Assembly: GCA_019245255.1 (NCBI GenBank)
Contig: JAFARV010000614.1
Span: forward strand, 1-55,881
Origin: Acidobacteriaceae bacterium
GTDB lineage: Bacteria; Acidobacteriota; Terriglobia; Bryobacterales; Bryobacteraceae
DNA: 55,881 nucleotides
Direction of reading: 5' to 3'
The position numbers were made by a program, and so were the translations under genes. The notes beneath the pieces are model-generated. The model saw only the letters and a list, made by a program, of their open reading frames with translations. It ran no database searches and was not told where the DNA came from. How positions within the stretch are numbered: position 1 is the first letter of the stretch; each line of letters starts with the position of its first letter. Below are positions 22,635 to 31,835 of this stretch, piece after piece.

Positions 22635-23711
22635 ATGAGGTTTCTCATTAGTGGCGTCTGCGGGTTTGTAGGCTCCCGTCTTGCACTTGCGCTTACGGAG
22701 CGCGCGCCGAACACAGAGATTGTGGGCGTCGATAATTTGTTACGGCCTGGTTCCGAGCTAAATCGGCATGAACTCGCCTCCAGAGGTGTTCGCTTCATGC
22801 ATGGTGACGTTCGGATGAGAAGCGATGTCGAATCTCTGCCAGTGTGCGATTTCGTCATCGATGCTGCCGCCAATCCGAGTGTGTTGGCGGGGGTTGATGG
22901 CCGATCCAGTGCACGTCAGCTATGTGAGCACAACTTAATGGGGACGCTCAACGTACTCGAATACTGCCGTAACGAAAAGGCCGGCCTTGTACTTCTGAGC
23001 AGTAGCCGCGTCTATTCAGTTCAACATCTGGCGACATTGCCAATGTGCGTCGCCGATGAGGCGTTCCACCTCCGTCCAGACCCGGGATGCCTAACAAACG
23101 GTGTTAGTCAGGAAGGTGTTGCCGAGTGCTTTCCGGTCCAACAGCCGATATCGCTTTACGGCGCCACCAAGCTCTCCTCCGAGATTATGGCGATCGAATA
23201 TGGAGCAGCTTTTTCCTTTCCGGTTTGGATCAATCGCTGCGGCGTTCTTACGGGCGCCGGTCAATTTGGCACAGCTGAACAGGGCATCTTTTCGTACTGG
23301 CTGCATGCCCACGCCGCAAGGCTTCCATTGCGCTATATCGGCTTTGGAGGGTATGGATACCAAGTTCGAGATGCATTTCATCCCGATGATTTGGCAGACC
23401 TAATCTTGGCTCAGATCCGCCGCGACCCCGCGGGCAATGCGGTATACAACATTGGCGGAGGCCCAAGCAACACGATGTCGCTTGCGCAGTTGACTCGATG
23501 GTGTAATGAGCGCTTTGGCGTACATGCCCCATCCCGCGATGTTAGCCCCAGGCCTTTCGATATCCCCTGGATCGTCATGGACAACCAGCGCGCGGGTAAT
23601 GATTTTCAGTGGCGCCCGACAAGATCACTGCTATCTATTCTGGAAGAGATTGCAAATCACGTTGAAGCACATCCCGACTGGCTGCACCGAACCGGGGCAT
23701 ATGGGCGCTGA
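22635..23711 (+). CDS. NAD-dependent sugar-nucleotide epimerase/dehydratase
   Basis: This 358-residue extended SDR starts three bases after the preceding stop. It shows SGVCGFVGSRLAL for NAD binding, LLSSSRVYS with the catalytic serine, and SLYGATKLSSE with an intact YxxxK. GYQVRDAFHPDDLADLI and AVYNIGGG complete the substrate half. It is homologous to the gene before it but retains the tyrosine. The pair may form successive dehydratase/epimerase steps or a heteromer. The ATG of the next gene overlaps its last 11 bases. Confidence 0.87.
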   Translation: MRFLISGVCGFVGSRLALALTERAPNTEIVGVDNLLRPGSELNRHELASRGVRFMHGDVRMRSDVESLPVCDFVIDAAANPSVLAGVDGRSSARQLCEHNLMGTLNVLEYCRNEKAGLVLLSSSRVYSVQHLATLPMCVADEAFHLRPDPGCLTNGVSQEGVAECFPVQQPISLYGATKLSSEIMAIEYGAAFSFPVWINRCGVLTGAGQFGTAEQGIFSYWLHAHAARLPLRYIGFGGYGYQVRDAFHPDDLADLILAQIRRDPAGNAVYNIGGGPSNTMSLAQLTRWCNERFGVHAPSRDVSPRPFDIPWIVMDNQRAGNDFQWRPTRSLLSILEEIANHVEAHPDWLHRTGAYGR

Positions 23712-24465
23712 TCAACATGAAGATGCTCTTTCTCTTCTTAGCGTCATAATTCCGGCACGGGACGAGATAGGCTGCATTACATCTACCTTGGAGCATTTGT
23801 TTGTCGAACTCAGGCTGCACGCTGTCCCTCACGAAATCGTGGTAGTTGATGATGGAAGTACCGATGGCACATGGGAACGCTTATTATCACTGGTTGAGCG
23901 AGTGCCTACCTTGCGGCCTGTCCAAAACAGTGGTCCGCACGGATTTGGCCGCGCTGTCGTCTGTGGCTTCGAGCACATGACGGGCGATGCCGTTGTCATC
24001 ATGATGGCGGATGAATCGGACGACTGCCGGGATGTCGTTAGATATTGGAAGTTACTCAATGAAGGCTGGGATGCTGTTTTTGGTTCCAGGTTTATCAGAG
24101 GTGGAGGCGTCATTGATTATCCCTGGTTGAAGCTCAGAATAAATCGCTTGGCGAATCTATTAATCCGACTGCTATTCAGGATAAGATTGAATGACACAAC
24201 CAATGCATTCAAGGCATACCGACGATCTGTTGTTGAAGGCTGCAGGCCTTGGCTCTCTCCACATTTTAATCTCACCGTTGAGCTGCCGTTGAAAACAATT
24301 GTGCGTGGCTACACATGGACCGTAGTTCCAATAACATGGCGCAATCGCAGAACTGGCGAAGCAAAACTGAAGCTCAAAGAGATGGGCAGTCGTTATTTAT
24401 TCATCTGCTTCTACGTATGGCTTGAAAAGTACTTCAGCGGCGGCGATTACCGGAAATCTGATTGA
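23701..24465 (+). CDS. GT2 glycosyltransferase, polyprenyl-phosphate sugar transferase-like
   Basis: The start at ATG 23701 overlaps the epimerase gene by 11 bases and gives 254 residues; the longer upstream frame lies inside that gene. The GT-A fold is clear: LLSVIIPARDEIG, EIVVVDDGSTDGTWE and MMADESDD as the DxD-type metal site. The remainder (VFGSRFIRGG, NLLIRLLFRIRLNDTTNAFKAYRR) resembles dolichol-phosphate mannosyltransferase/ArnC-type enzymes that load a sugar on a lipid phosphate. No C-terminal multi-helix anchor is present. Confidence 0.87.
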   Translation: MGADQHEDALSLLSVIIPARDEIGCITSTLEHLFVELRLHAVPHEIVVVDDGSTDGTWERLLSLVERVPTLRPVQNSGPHGFGRAVVCGFEHMTGDAVVIMMADESDDCRDVVRYWKLLNEGWDAVFGSRFIRGGGVIDYPWLKLRINRLANLLIRLLFRIRLNDTTNAFKAYRRSVVEGCRPWLSPHFNLTVELPLKTIVRGYTWTVVPITWRNRRTGEAKLKLKEMGSRYLFICFYVWLEKYFSGGDYRKSD

Positions 24466-24477
24466 TACGGTGATGTA

Positions 24478-26115
24478 GTGGGCGAACTGTTTCGGCTAGA
24501 AAAGCCGCGTCAATCTCTTGCCTTCAGCGGAGAAAGGTTCACAACTGAAGCAGGTGGACAAATTGAGACCGAGCATCTCCACCGGTACCTGTTGGCGCGC
24601 GAATTCTGTAGGGGTAAGGATGTGCTCGATGTTGCGTCTGGAGAAGGATACGGTGCAGCTATTTTGGCGAAGGTTGCGCGATCCACCATCGGCGTAGAAA
24701 TCGACCCGCCAGCAGCGACACATGCACATCAGTCGTATTCGCGGTCAAACCTGAGGTTTGTGTGTGGTGATGCCCGCCAGCTTCCATTAGCAGACGCATC
24801 GGTGGATGTTGTGGTCTCATTTGAGACGCTGGAACACTTCGCCGAACATGACGAATTTCTACTGGAGGTGAAACGAGTTCTGCGCCCGAATGGGATTGTT
24901 GTAATATCAACGCCCGATCGAGACGTGTACTCGCCAGTCGGCAGGCCCGCAAACCCATTTCACGTACGCGAACTCACGGCTGAACAATTTAGATCAGCGT
25001 TGGGCCGGGTCTTTGTCGAGCATGCGGTGTATGTTCAGCGGCCGCTTGCCGGATCGGTGATCATGCCGTCGGAGTCTGGTAGATGTGATGGAGCGATTCT
25101 CTCATTTGAGAAGCGCGACCCCGATCACATCGAAGCGGATTCTGGGCTGCCGCGAGCTGTCTACTTAATTGCTTTTGCATCTGCTCAACCTGTTCCGAAC
25201 GTATTCTCAACCAGCCTCTATGTGAGCGATAGCTCTCTTGAACAGCCAGATGCACAACAGCGCCAAGATCACACAACACTTCAAATATTCTCGGGTGGTC
25301 ACGGTGGTTATTCCGAAGAGCTTAGCTTAAGAAAGGCGTTCCGGTTAGGTGTATGGGAAAACCTTTTTTTTGACATTCCAGCGGCGATCAGTGGGCAAAT
25401 CAGAATTGACCCGGCCGATCGTCCTGGGATAGCGGAAGTTTCGCGTATTGCACTGACCACAGACACTGGCGACTTAGTATGGAGCTCTGAAGCTTCCGGT
25501 GCGGTGCAGGAGCTAAAAGCAGCCGGTACGGCCATGATCATACCTCATAGTGATGGTTTGCTGTTGCTGAGCACGGGGCCGGATCCGCAGGTTCTCGTCC
25601 CCCAATTGACGCACAAAGGCGCGCGACTGCATGTGGAGATCTCGTTGCGATTCGATCAAAATCCACATGCGATGAGTGAGGCGGTCAATCAGCACATCAC
25701 CCGACGAATTGAAACACTGGCGCAAAATCATTATCGGGAACTTGAAGCAAAGCAAAAGGAGCTTGTCTACTGCAATGAGAGGATTTCGCAAATCTCAATA
25801 CAACTCCGGGCTTCTGAAAGTGAGCGCATGCTAACACTTGCTGATTACAAGCAGGTTTTGGCGGAACGGAACGACCTTCGGCGCGAGGTGGGCGTAATAG
25901 AGGCGGCACTCGCCGGAACTGGCCAGCAACAGAAAGCTGAGCTCGAGCGTTTGCAACGAGAGCTGAGTGTGCACCAAATTAACTTACATTCCATGGAGGA
26001 TCAGCTTCGCTCGGAACAGCAGATTAATGCCGCGGTCCTTCGCTCTGTATCCTGGAGGGTAACCCGGCCCTGCCGGACTGTGATGGCGTTTGCAAGGAAA
26101 CTGCTTCGGCGATGA
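24478..26115 (+). CDS. SAM-dependent methyltransferase with C-terminal coiled coil
   Basis: It starts with a GTG at 24478 and encodes 545 residues. Residues about 45-160 are a class I methyltransferase: VLDVASGEGYG binds SAM, followed by GVEID, CGDARQLPLADASVDVVVSFETLEH and RVLRPNGIVVISTPD. Residues 250-400 form a beta-rich region of unknown role. Residues 410-520 are strongly heptad-like (RRIETLAQNHYRELEAKQKE, ERNDLRREVG, AELERLQREL), a long coiled coil, ending in a basic tail. Such coiled-coil methyltransferases can cap and set the length of O-antigen chains (WbdD-like), but here that is only an analogy. It overlaps the next glycosyltransferase by four bases. Confidence 0.83.
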   Translation: MGELFRLEKPRQSLAFSGERFTTEAGGQIETEHLHRYLLAREFCRGKDVLDVASGEGYGAAILAKVARSTIGVEIDPPAATHAHQSYSRSNLRFVCGDARQLPLADASVDVVVSFETLEHFAEHDEFLLEVKRVLRPNGIVVISTPDRDVYSPVGRPANPFHVRELTAEQFRSALGRVFVEHAVYVQRPLAGSVIMPSESGRCDGAILSFEKRDPDHIEADSGLPRAVYLIAFASAQPVPNVFSTSLYVSDSSLEQPDAQQRQDHTTLQIFSGGHGGYSEELSLRKAFRLGVWENLFFDIPAAISGQIRIDPADRPGIAEVSRIALTTDTGDLVWSSEASGAVQELKAAGTAMIIPHSDGLLLLSTGPDPQVLVPQLTHKGARLHVEISLRFDQNPHAMSEAVNQHITRRIETLAQNHYRELEAKQKELVYCNERISQISIQLRASESERMLTLADYKQVLAERNDLRREVGVIEAALAGTGQQQKAELERLQRELSVHQINLHSMEDQLRSEQQINAAVLRSVSWRVTRPCRTVMAFARKLLRR

Positions 26116-28025
26116 CCTCGATATATGAAGACACTAAACCTGCTGCAGCGCACAATATACCGCGCTTGCTAAGCCGGCCCGTGGTGATCCTCATTCCTGC
26201 CTACGGCGCAGCGGATAGGCTTCGGACTTGTTTGAAGAGCTTGGCTGCGGACGCCCCGCGTAGCTGTAGTTTCTACGTAATTGACGACGGCACTCCAAAC
26301 GACAACATTGCGATGATTTGCGAGGAGACGCAAGCACATCTGCCTGAACTTCGATACATACGAAGCGACGTGAATCGAGGCTTCGTGCGCACATGTAACT
26401 TGGGCATGGAGCATTTTTGCCCGCAAGGGTCGGATCTCCTGCTCCTCAACTCTGATGTCGAAGTAACGCCTGATTTCCTCAACGAAATGCAGGCAGTATT
26501 AGATCTGCATGAAAAGCATGCTGTCGTTACGCCTCGAAGCAACAATGCCACGATATTCTCGATACCGTTTGCGGCTGACCGGTTGCCTCCTGCTGATTCC
26601 TTCGCACTTTGGCGTCGCCTCAAGCCGCACCTGCCGCGGTACTACGTAATGCCAACGGCCGTCGGCTTCTGCATGTTGATCAAGAGCACGGTTCTAGAAC
26701 GCTTTGGTTTATTTGACGACGTATATGGGTTTGGCTACAACGAAGAGAACGATTATGTGTGCCGCATCAACCGTTTCGGGTACTCGGCGGTTTCGGCAAA
26801 TTGGGCTTTTGTATTTCATCATGAAATGTCATCGTTCGGGCAACGGCGCGCCGATTTAGAGCGACGCAACCGCGCCGTGCTACTCACCAGGTACCCTGAA
26901 TATGAGCGCAAGGTGCATGATTACTGCCGTCTGCACGCCGATCCCATTGAAATCTTTGCGCCACTTTATTGCTCTCATCGCCCGCGGATTCTATACGACC
27001 TTTTTCATGTCTCTCCGATCTACAACGGAACAACTGAGTTCGCGCTAAATCTGCTTCGCGAGCTACCCTCTCTGCTCGGCAATGAGTATGAGTTACACGT
27101 GGGAATGAAAGGTGAACCACTCGAGTTCTTCTCGTCTGAGCTGCGAGGCCATTATCTCTATACTGATGATGCTGCTGATGCGACCGGGCGCTTCGATTTG
27201 GTATTCAAGCCCGGCCAAGTGTTCACTCTGGAGGAGTTTCGCCGAATGAATCGCTTGGCCCCTCGTGTGGCATATACCTTACAAGATATTATCGGCGTCA
27301 GGTGCGAGTATCTTAATTCGGCATATCGCCGGGTGTTGTTCAAAAGAGTTGCAGAACTGTCTGATCGCATATTTACCATCAGTGATTCCTCTCGATCGGA
27401 CTTTCGGGCCTTTTACGACTGCTACCTAGATTTGGAAGTAATTTACCATGGGACAACATTTACGGATACAAATCGAACAGGCGAGGGCGATTACATTCTT
27501 TTGGTCGGTAATCATTACTTTCATAAGGGAATAGCCGAGACGCTCCTGTTTCTGAAACATGCAGGACCGATTGTTGTGCTTGGGAGCGAATCGCACGTCG
27601 ATTCGTCCACCGCGAATGTTCGGTGGCTTGTCAGTGGCCAACTCACCAAACGCTATGTACGCAGTCTTTTCGCGAGAGCCAAGGTTATCATCTATCCGAG
27701 TCATTACGAGGGATTTGGATTGCCTGTTATGGATGCATTAGCACTCGGTAAGCCTGTCATTGCATTGGATACCGCGGTCAATCGCGAACTTGCAGCCGTC
27801 ACTCGTAATCCAAACTTGCATCTGGTATCGTCTGTTGCATGCTTAAGCGACATTCTGAAACGGGTGACGCCGATTCCTACGACTATTGGCCCCGTAAGAA
27901 CTTGGTGCGATGCCGCAAGACAGTACGTCAACGCATTTAAAGAACTGCTCGGCCGCGATATCGATGTCGTCAGGCTGCGAGCTCGCTGGGATTTCCTGCG
28001 CAGCCTTGAGGCCCTTCAGAACTAG
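26112..28025 (+). CDS. Bifunctional GT2-GT4 glycosyltransferase
   Basis: The 637-residue protein has two catalytic halves. Residues 20-260 are a GT2 domain: VVILIPAYGAADRL, FYVIDDGTPNDN, the DxD-like LLLLNSDVEVTPDF, and FGLFDDVYGFGYNEENDYVCR. Residues 300-620 are a GT4/GT-B domain: ILYDLFHVSP, YILLVGNHYFHKG, IIYPSHYEGFGLPVMDALALGKPVIALD. It probably adds two sugars in sequence to the growing repeat unit. The ATG overlaps the methyltransferase stop by four bases, so the two are coupled. Confidence 0.88.
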   Translation: MTSIYEDTKPAAAHNIPRLLSRPVVILIPAYGAADRLRTCLKSLAADAPRSCSFYVIDDGTPNDNIAMICEETQAHLPELRYIRSDVNRGFVRTCNLGMEHFCPQGSDLLLLNSDVEVTPDFLNEMQAVLDLHEKHAVVTPRSNNATIFSIPFAADRLPPADSFALWRRLKPHLPRYYVMPTAVGFCMLIKSTVLERFGLFDDVYGFGYNEENDYVCRINRFGYSAVSANWAFVFHHEMSSFGQRRADLERRNRAVLLTRYPEYERKVHDYCRLHADPIEIFAPLYCSHRPRILYDLFHVSPIYNGTTEFALNLLRELPSLLGNEYELHVGMKGEPLEFFSSELRGHYLYTDDAADATGRFDLVFKPGQVFTLEEFRRMNRLAPRVAYTLQDIIGVRCEYLNSAYRRVLFKRVAELSDRIFTISDSSRSDFRAFYDCYLDLEVIYHGTTFTDTNRTGEGDYILLVGNHYFHKGIAETLLFLKHAGPIVVLGSESHVDSSTANVRWLVSGQLTKRYVRSLFARAKVIIYPSHYEGFGLPVMDALALGKPVIALDTAVNRELAAVTRNPNLHLVSSVACLSDILKRVTPIPTTIGPVRTWCDAARQYVNAFKELLGRDIDVVRLRARWDFLRSLEALQN

Positions 28026-28035
28026 GAAGCTCGCG

Positions 28036-29937
28036 ATGGGATCGCTTTGGGGAGCGCGTTTTGAGGTGGATACACCAGCACCTGTCCGCCTCAGTCGAAG
28101 CGAATATTACATAGCGGGCTGGTTTACTCCAGCTCAAGACAGCGGCATACACCAGCGTCTCGTTCTGGAAGTGGATGGCGTGAGGCTCCCCGTGAGCCTC
28201 GGCTTGCGCCGGAATGATGTAGCAGAGCATCTCGGTAGTCCGAGCGCCGCAGACTCCGGGTTCATCGCCAGATTTCAAGCACCACGGATAAGCCCTCGAA
28301 TTCGTTTGTTCTTCGAAGACGTGGAGAAAAGACACGCTGTAGCTGAGTTCGTTGTCCCCGTATCGTCGCCACCGCGGCCCAGAACCCACGGCGGCATATC
28401 GGACTATCATCACTGGATTATCAATGTGGAGCCGAATCTGTTTCACCCCAGGGATCACATTCATGCTCATTTGGCCAGGCTTCCGTACCGTCCGTTGATT
28501 TCGATCATTGTTGTCCCCGCAGAGACACTAAACACGTATTTGTTCAATCGCTGTCTCATATCCGTGTTGGAACAGCACTACTCGCATCTGGAGGTTCACG
28601 CCTGCATTCCTTCGTGTGGACACATTCAGCCACAGGACCATCTGGACCAAAGGATACTAACGGATTTGCGGTTTACTATAACGGAGCGCACGTTGTTTGA
28701 TCAGATAGGATCGTGTGTAGCCGACGTACTTAGAGTAGTGCAGGGTGACTATCTTATATGGATGCGCGATGACGATGAATTACATCCGCACGCACTGGTT
28801 GAACTTGTCGATCACCTAAACAGGCGTCCACAAGCGGCGTTTCTCTACTCCGATGAGGATCATATTGACGTTTATGGCAACAGAAGCAAACCGGTTGCGA
28901 AACCCGAGTTTGATAGGGAGATGCTAGTTTCATGCAACTACATCGGATACTTAGCATGCATTCGTCGGGACACATTGGCCGGATGCGGCGACCTGCGTAC
29001 CCTCAGCGAACGGGCAGAGTATTGGGACCTGCTATTGCGTTCCACCGACCAGCACGACGAGAACTCCATCAGCCACGTTCCGAAGGTTCTGTACCACCGG
29101 CGGGTGTACGATACATCGACATCGATCGAATCCCGGAACGCCTCAGATCCTCAAGCAACCAATATAAGACTGATTACAAATTACCTTAAAAACACCAATC
29201 GACCCGGCACCGCCGGGCCGGGGATTGGTCGAAGCACCGTCCGCATACGCTTTCCGTATCCTTCGGACGTGAGGGCCGGCGTGTTTGTTCGAACACAGGA
29301 CGGCCCTTTTCAGATCTCGCTGCTGAGCCAGCAGCCCGAAAGGGAATCAATTCAGTTCTATGAAATCACAGGATGTGCAGTGCGCCCCGTAACAAGCCAG
29401 TGCCTCTCCGGCTTGGAACTGCCGCTTTCGGCGCCCGATAGTCCGCCGGAGGACGTCCTGATTTTTATTAATGAGTCGCTTGAAAGTGTTAATCACTTCT
29501 TTCTCAATGAATTACTCGGTCAAGCGATGCGCCCCGAGTGTGGTCTGGTCACCGGACTGTCGCTCGATTTAACGCGTGCTATTTTACATGCCGGATTTGT
29601 TGCTAGACATGACGGCACAGTTTACGACCCTTTTGCCGGACAGCCTTTTGCCAACCATCTGAACGTCGTGCGCACCGTTGATTCTATTTCTGATTACTTC
29701 TTTGCGGTACGGCGCGAAATATTTCTGGCGGCTGGCGGGCTTGCGTCGATATCAGAATCACACATGAGTCGTCTGGTACGTAGGATCGCAATGGAGACAA
29801 AAACCCGTACCCTCCGCGTTATAGTCACTCCTTATGCGATCGCTACCTTCGAGTGTTCGCCCTCCGATTCAGACGTCGCGAGAGTGAACCCCGATCGGCT
29901 ACAACCAGCAAGCAGCGCACATCAGATCTCCAGTTGA
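28036..29937 (+). CDS. GT2 glycosyltransferase with N-terminal beta-sandwich-like domain
   Basis: The start is at ATG 28036, preceded by AGGA and 10 bases after the previous stop; it gives 633 residues. Residues 1-110 form an accessory region (YYIAGWFTP, then RRNDVAEHL and DSGFIARF) that resembles domains in two downstream genes. Residues 150-400 are GT2: PLISIIVVPAETLN, QGDYLIWMRDDDELHPHALVELVDHL, FLYSDEDHI. The C-terminal 200 residues look like a second, degenerate GT2 unit (ILIFINESLESVNHFFLNELLGQA-type segment, FFAVRREIFLAAGGL) without a clear metal site. It probably builds the exopolysaccharide repeat unit. Confidence 0.82.
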   Translation: MGSLWGARFEVDTPAPVRLSRSEYYIAGWFTPAQDSGIHQRLVLEVDGVRLPVSLGLRRNDVAEHLGSPSAADSGFIARFQAPRISPRIRLFFEDVEKRHAVAEFVVPVSSPPRPRTHGGISDYHHWIINVEPNLFHPRDHIHAHLARLPYRPLISIIVVPAETLNTYLFNRCLISVLEQHYSHLEVHACIPSCGHIQPQDHLDQRILTDLRFTITERTLFDQIGSCVADVLRVVQGDYLIWMRDDDELHPHALVELVDHLNRRPQAAFLYSDEDHIDVYGNRSKPVAKPEFDREMLVSCNYIGYLACIRRDTLAGCGDLRTLSERAEYWDLLLRSTDQHDENSISHVPKVLYHRRVYDTSTSIESRNASDPQATNIRLITNYLKNTNRPGTAGPGIGRSTVRIRFPYPSDVRAGVFVRTQDGPFQISLLSQQPERESIQFYEITGCAVRPVTSQCLSGLELPLSAPDSPPEDVLIFINESLESVNHFFLNELLGQAMRPECGLVTGLSLDLTRAILHAGFVARHDGTVYDPFAGQPFANHLNVVRTVDSISDYFFAVRREIFLAAGGLASISESHMSRLVRRIAMETKTRTLRVIVTPYAIATFECSPSDSDVARVNPDRLQPASSAHQISS

Positions 29938-29938
29938 G

Positions 29939-31765
29939 ATGCTAAAGACGCCACGCCACCGCGAATTCGTTGACCACGAGCACGCATTAGAGCAGCACGC
30001 GCCTTCTGAAACTCTATTGATTGATCGTATAACCGCGGGTCTCAGCCGGGTAATTCTTGTCGTAGGATGTTGTACCTTTCTTGCTACGGTCTGGATAGTC
30101 GTCCGCACCTACAGCCCGGTTCTATTTTGGGATCACTGGGACATTATTCGTGAGTTATTCCAGAATCATACCCGCATCACTGTTGGCGAATTGTGGGCGC
30201 AACACAATGAACACCGGATCCTTTTGGGACGGCTGCTATTCTATGCGGATTTGTTTTGGTTTGGCGGAACCAACAAGAGTCTCCTCGTGGAGATCATTGC
30301 TGCCCAGCTGTTCCTCCTTGCCGTATTTGTGTGGGCTATTGTCCGCTTTGGGGCCGTCAGTAAACCCACTCTGTGGACCGCAATTGGGCTGCTTACATAT
30401 TGCTGTTTTTCGCCATTACAAATTAATAATTTTGTGTGGCCATTTCAAATCACATTTGTGATGTCCGGAATAGGCCCAATCACGTGCTTTGCAGCAGCGG
30501 TCGAATACTCCCGCACCCCAGCGAGTAACAACAGGCGCCGGACGAGATTAATCCTACTCTGCATCGCATCGGCCCTCTTTGCGGAAGGGACCTTGGCCAG
30601 CGGGTTACTCGTGTGGCCACTGCTTTGCGCCCTTGCACTTATTTTGCGGTTTTTGCGGCGCCATCAGGCGCTAGTCGCTGGAACGGCCATGGTCGGAATA
30701 GCTGCATATTTAATCAAATATCAGGCACCCCTGGGGGTGTCAGATCCTCTGGAAACAATTAAGGAACCTGGCCGTGTTCTGGGGTTCGTGCTTACCGAAT
30801 TGGCATGGAGTTGGGATCAAAGCGTCCCAAACGCCTCCGCCTGGCCCACGTTATCTGAGGAGCTGGCATTTATCGCGATTGCGGCGAGTATCGCGGCCGT
30901 AATGTATTACGTACTCAATCCAAGACGAGAGCCGCTTTACGTATTTCTAGTTGTGTCGATATTGTATGCCATTGCTGCCGTTACACTTACCGCACTCGGC
31001 CGCCTACGATTTGGTCTGTCTCAAGCCACAGAGAGCCGTTATCAGTCTCTCGCATTACTGTTTTGGGCATTGATGGTGGTTCTATGTATCGTTTGGTTCG
31101 ACAAACAGGGAAAAGCGTTGTTGGCTGTCCAAGTTGGCTGTCTGTTGTTGTTCATGGGAGGCGCCTCTCGGTTCGTGCACATGCTCCATTGGGCAGAAGG
31201 ACAACAGGATGGCCTCGGCCGAGCGTGGCGAGCGTTAATTACTAGCTCAGGCGACCCAGCAGCGCGTGTGTTGTACTACGATTTCCCGATGTTGCGCGTC
31301 CTTGCCGCGCATCTGCACGAACATCATTGGGGCCCACAAGAGGGCAAATGGGCGTATAGCGTTCCCACTCTGATCGTAGAGCCCAGCCGCCCCTCAGCTT
31401 CGGTTTCCGGGTTCAGTATTGCTGCGGCGCAGGAATGCAGTGGTTTTATTGACGGAGCAGAACTGACACCAGATCTCCATCACGTAACGGTCCAAGGTTG
31501 GGCATGGGAAAACACAACCGCATCTCTCCCTTCTGTCGTTATACTAGCCTCCGAAAACGGCCAACCGGCCGGATCTGCACAACTCGGCCTCGCTCGGCCA
31601 GATGTGATTGGGGCTGTTCATCGGATTACATCGTCCAATACGGGATGGAGAGTCACAATTGTCATGCCCTCAAAGCGCGGTGTTTATCACGCATTCGCCA
31701 TCGGGCAAGAGCATAAGTCGGCTTGTGAGTTATCTAATGAACTGAACATTGGCTCACTCCCTTGA
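29939..31765 (+). CDS. Multi-pass membrane protein of unknown function with C-terminal soluble domain
   Basis: The 608-residue protein starts one base after the previous stop. It has about 10-11 hydrophobic segments between residues 35 and 420. Between the first two segments, SPVLFWDHWDIIRELF and WAQHNEHRILLGRLLFYADL form a conserved-looking polar loop with many H/D/R residues, as found in GT-C or polymerase-like membrane proteins. After the last helix, residues about 495-600 form a soluble domain with C.GFIDG, VTVQGWAWE and LARPDV, shared with the next gene. In a cluster lacking an obvious Wzy, this is a candidate polymerase or lipid-linked glycosyltransferase, but I cannot confirm that. Confidence 0.75.
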   Translation: MLKTPRHREFVDHEHALEQHAPSETLLIDRITAGLSRVILVVGCCTFLATVWIVVRTYSPVLFWDHWDIIRELFQNHTRITVGELWAQHNEHRILLGRLLFYADLFWFGGTNKSLLVEIIAAQLFLLAVFVWAIVRFGAVSKPTLWTAIGLLTYCCFSPLQINNFVWPFQITFVMSGIGPITCFAAAVEYSRTPASNNRRRTRLILLCIASALFAEGTLASGLLVWPLLCALALILRFLRRHQALVAGTAMVGIAAYLIKYQAPLGVSDPLETIKEPGRVLGFVLTELAWSWDQSVPNASAWPTLSEELAFIAIAASIAAVMYYVLNPRREPLYVFLVVSILYAIAAVTLTALGRLRFGLSQATESRYQSLALLFWALMVVLCIVWFDKQGKALLAVQVGCLLLFMGGASRFVHMLHWAEGQQDGLGRAWRALITSSGDPAARVLYYDFPMLRVLAAHLHEHHWGPQEGKWAYSVPTLIVEPSRPSASVSGFSIAAAQECSGFIDGAELTPDLHHVTVQGWAWENTTASLPSVVILASENGQPAGSAQLGLARPDVIGAVHRITSSNTGWRVTIVMPSKRGVYHAFAIGQEHKSACELSNELNIGSLP

Positions 31766-31835
31766 TCGCAACGCATTTCAATGGCCTGTACAGGATTGCG
31801 CATGAGGACTACCGAAAAGCCGCCGCTGTTTACCA

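Noticed and set aside
31782..31800. Sigma-54-like TGGCCTG...ATTGCG before the methyltransferase gene
   Set aside because: The GG to GC distance is about three bases too long for a -24/-12 promoter.
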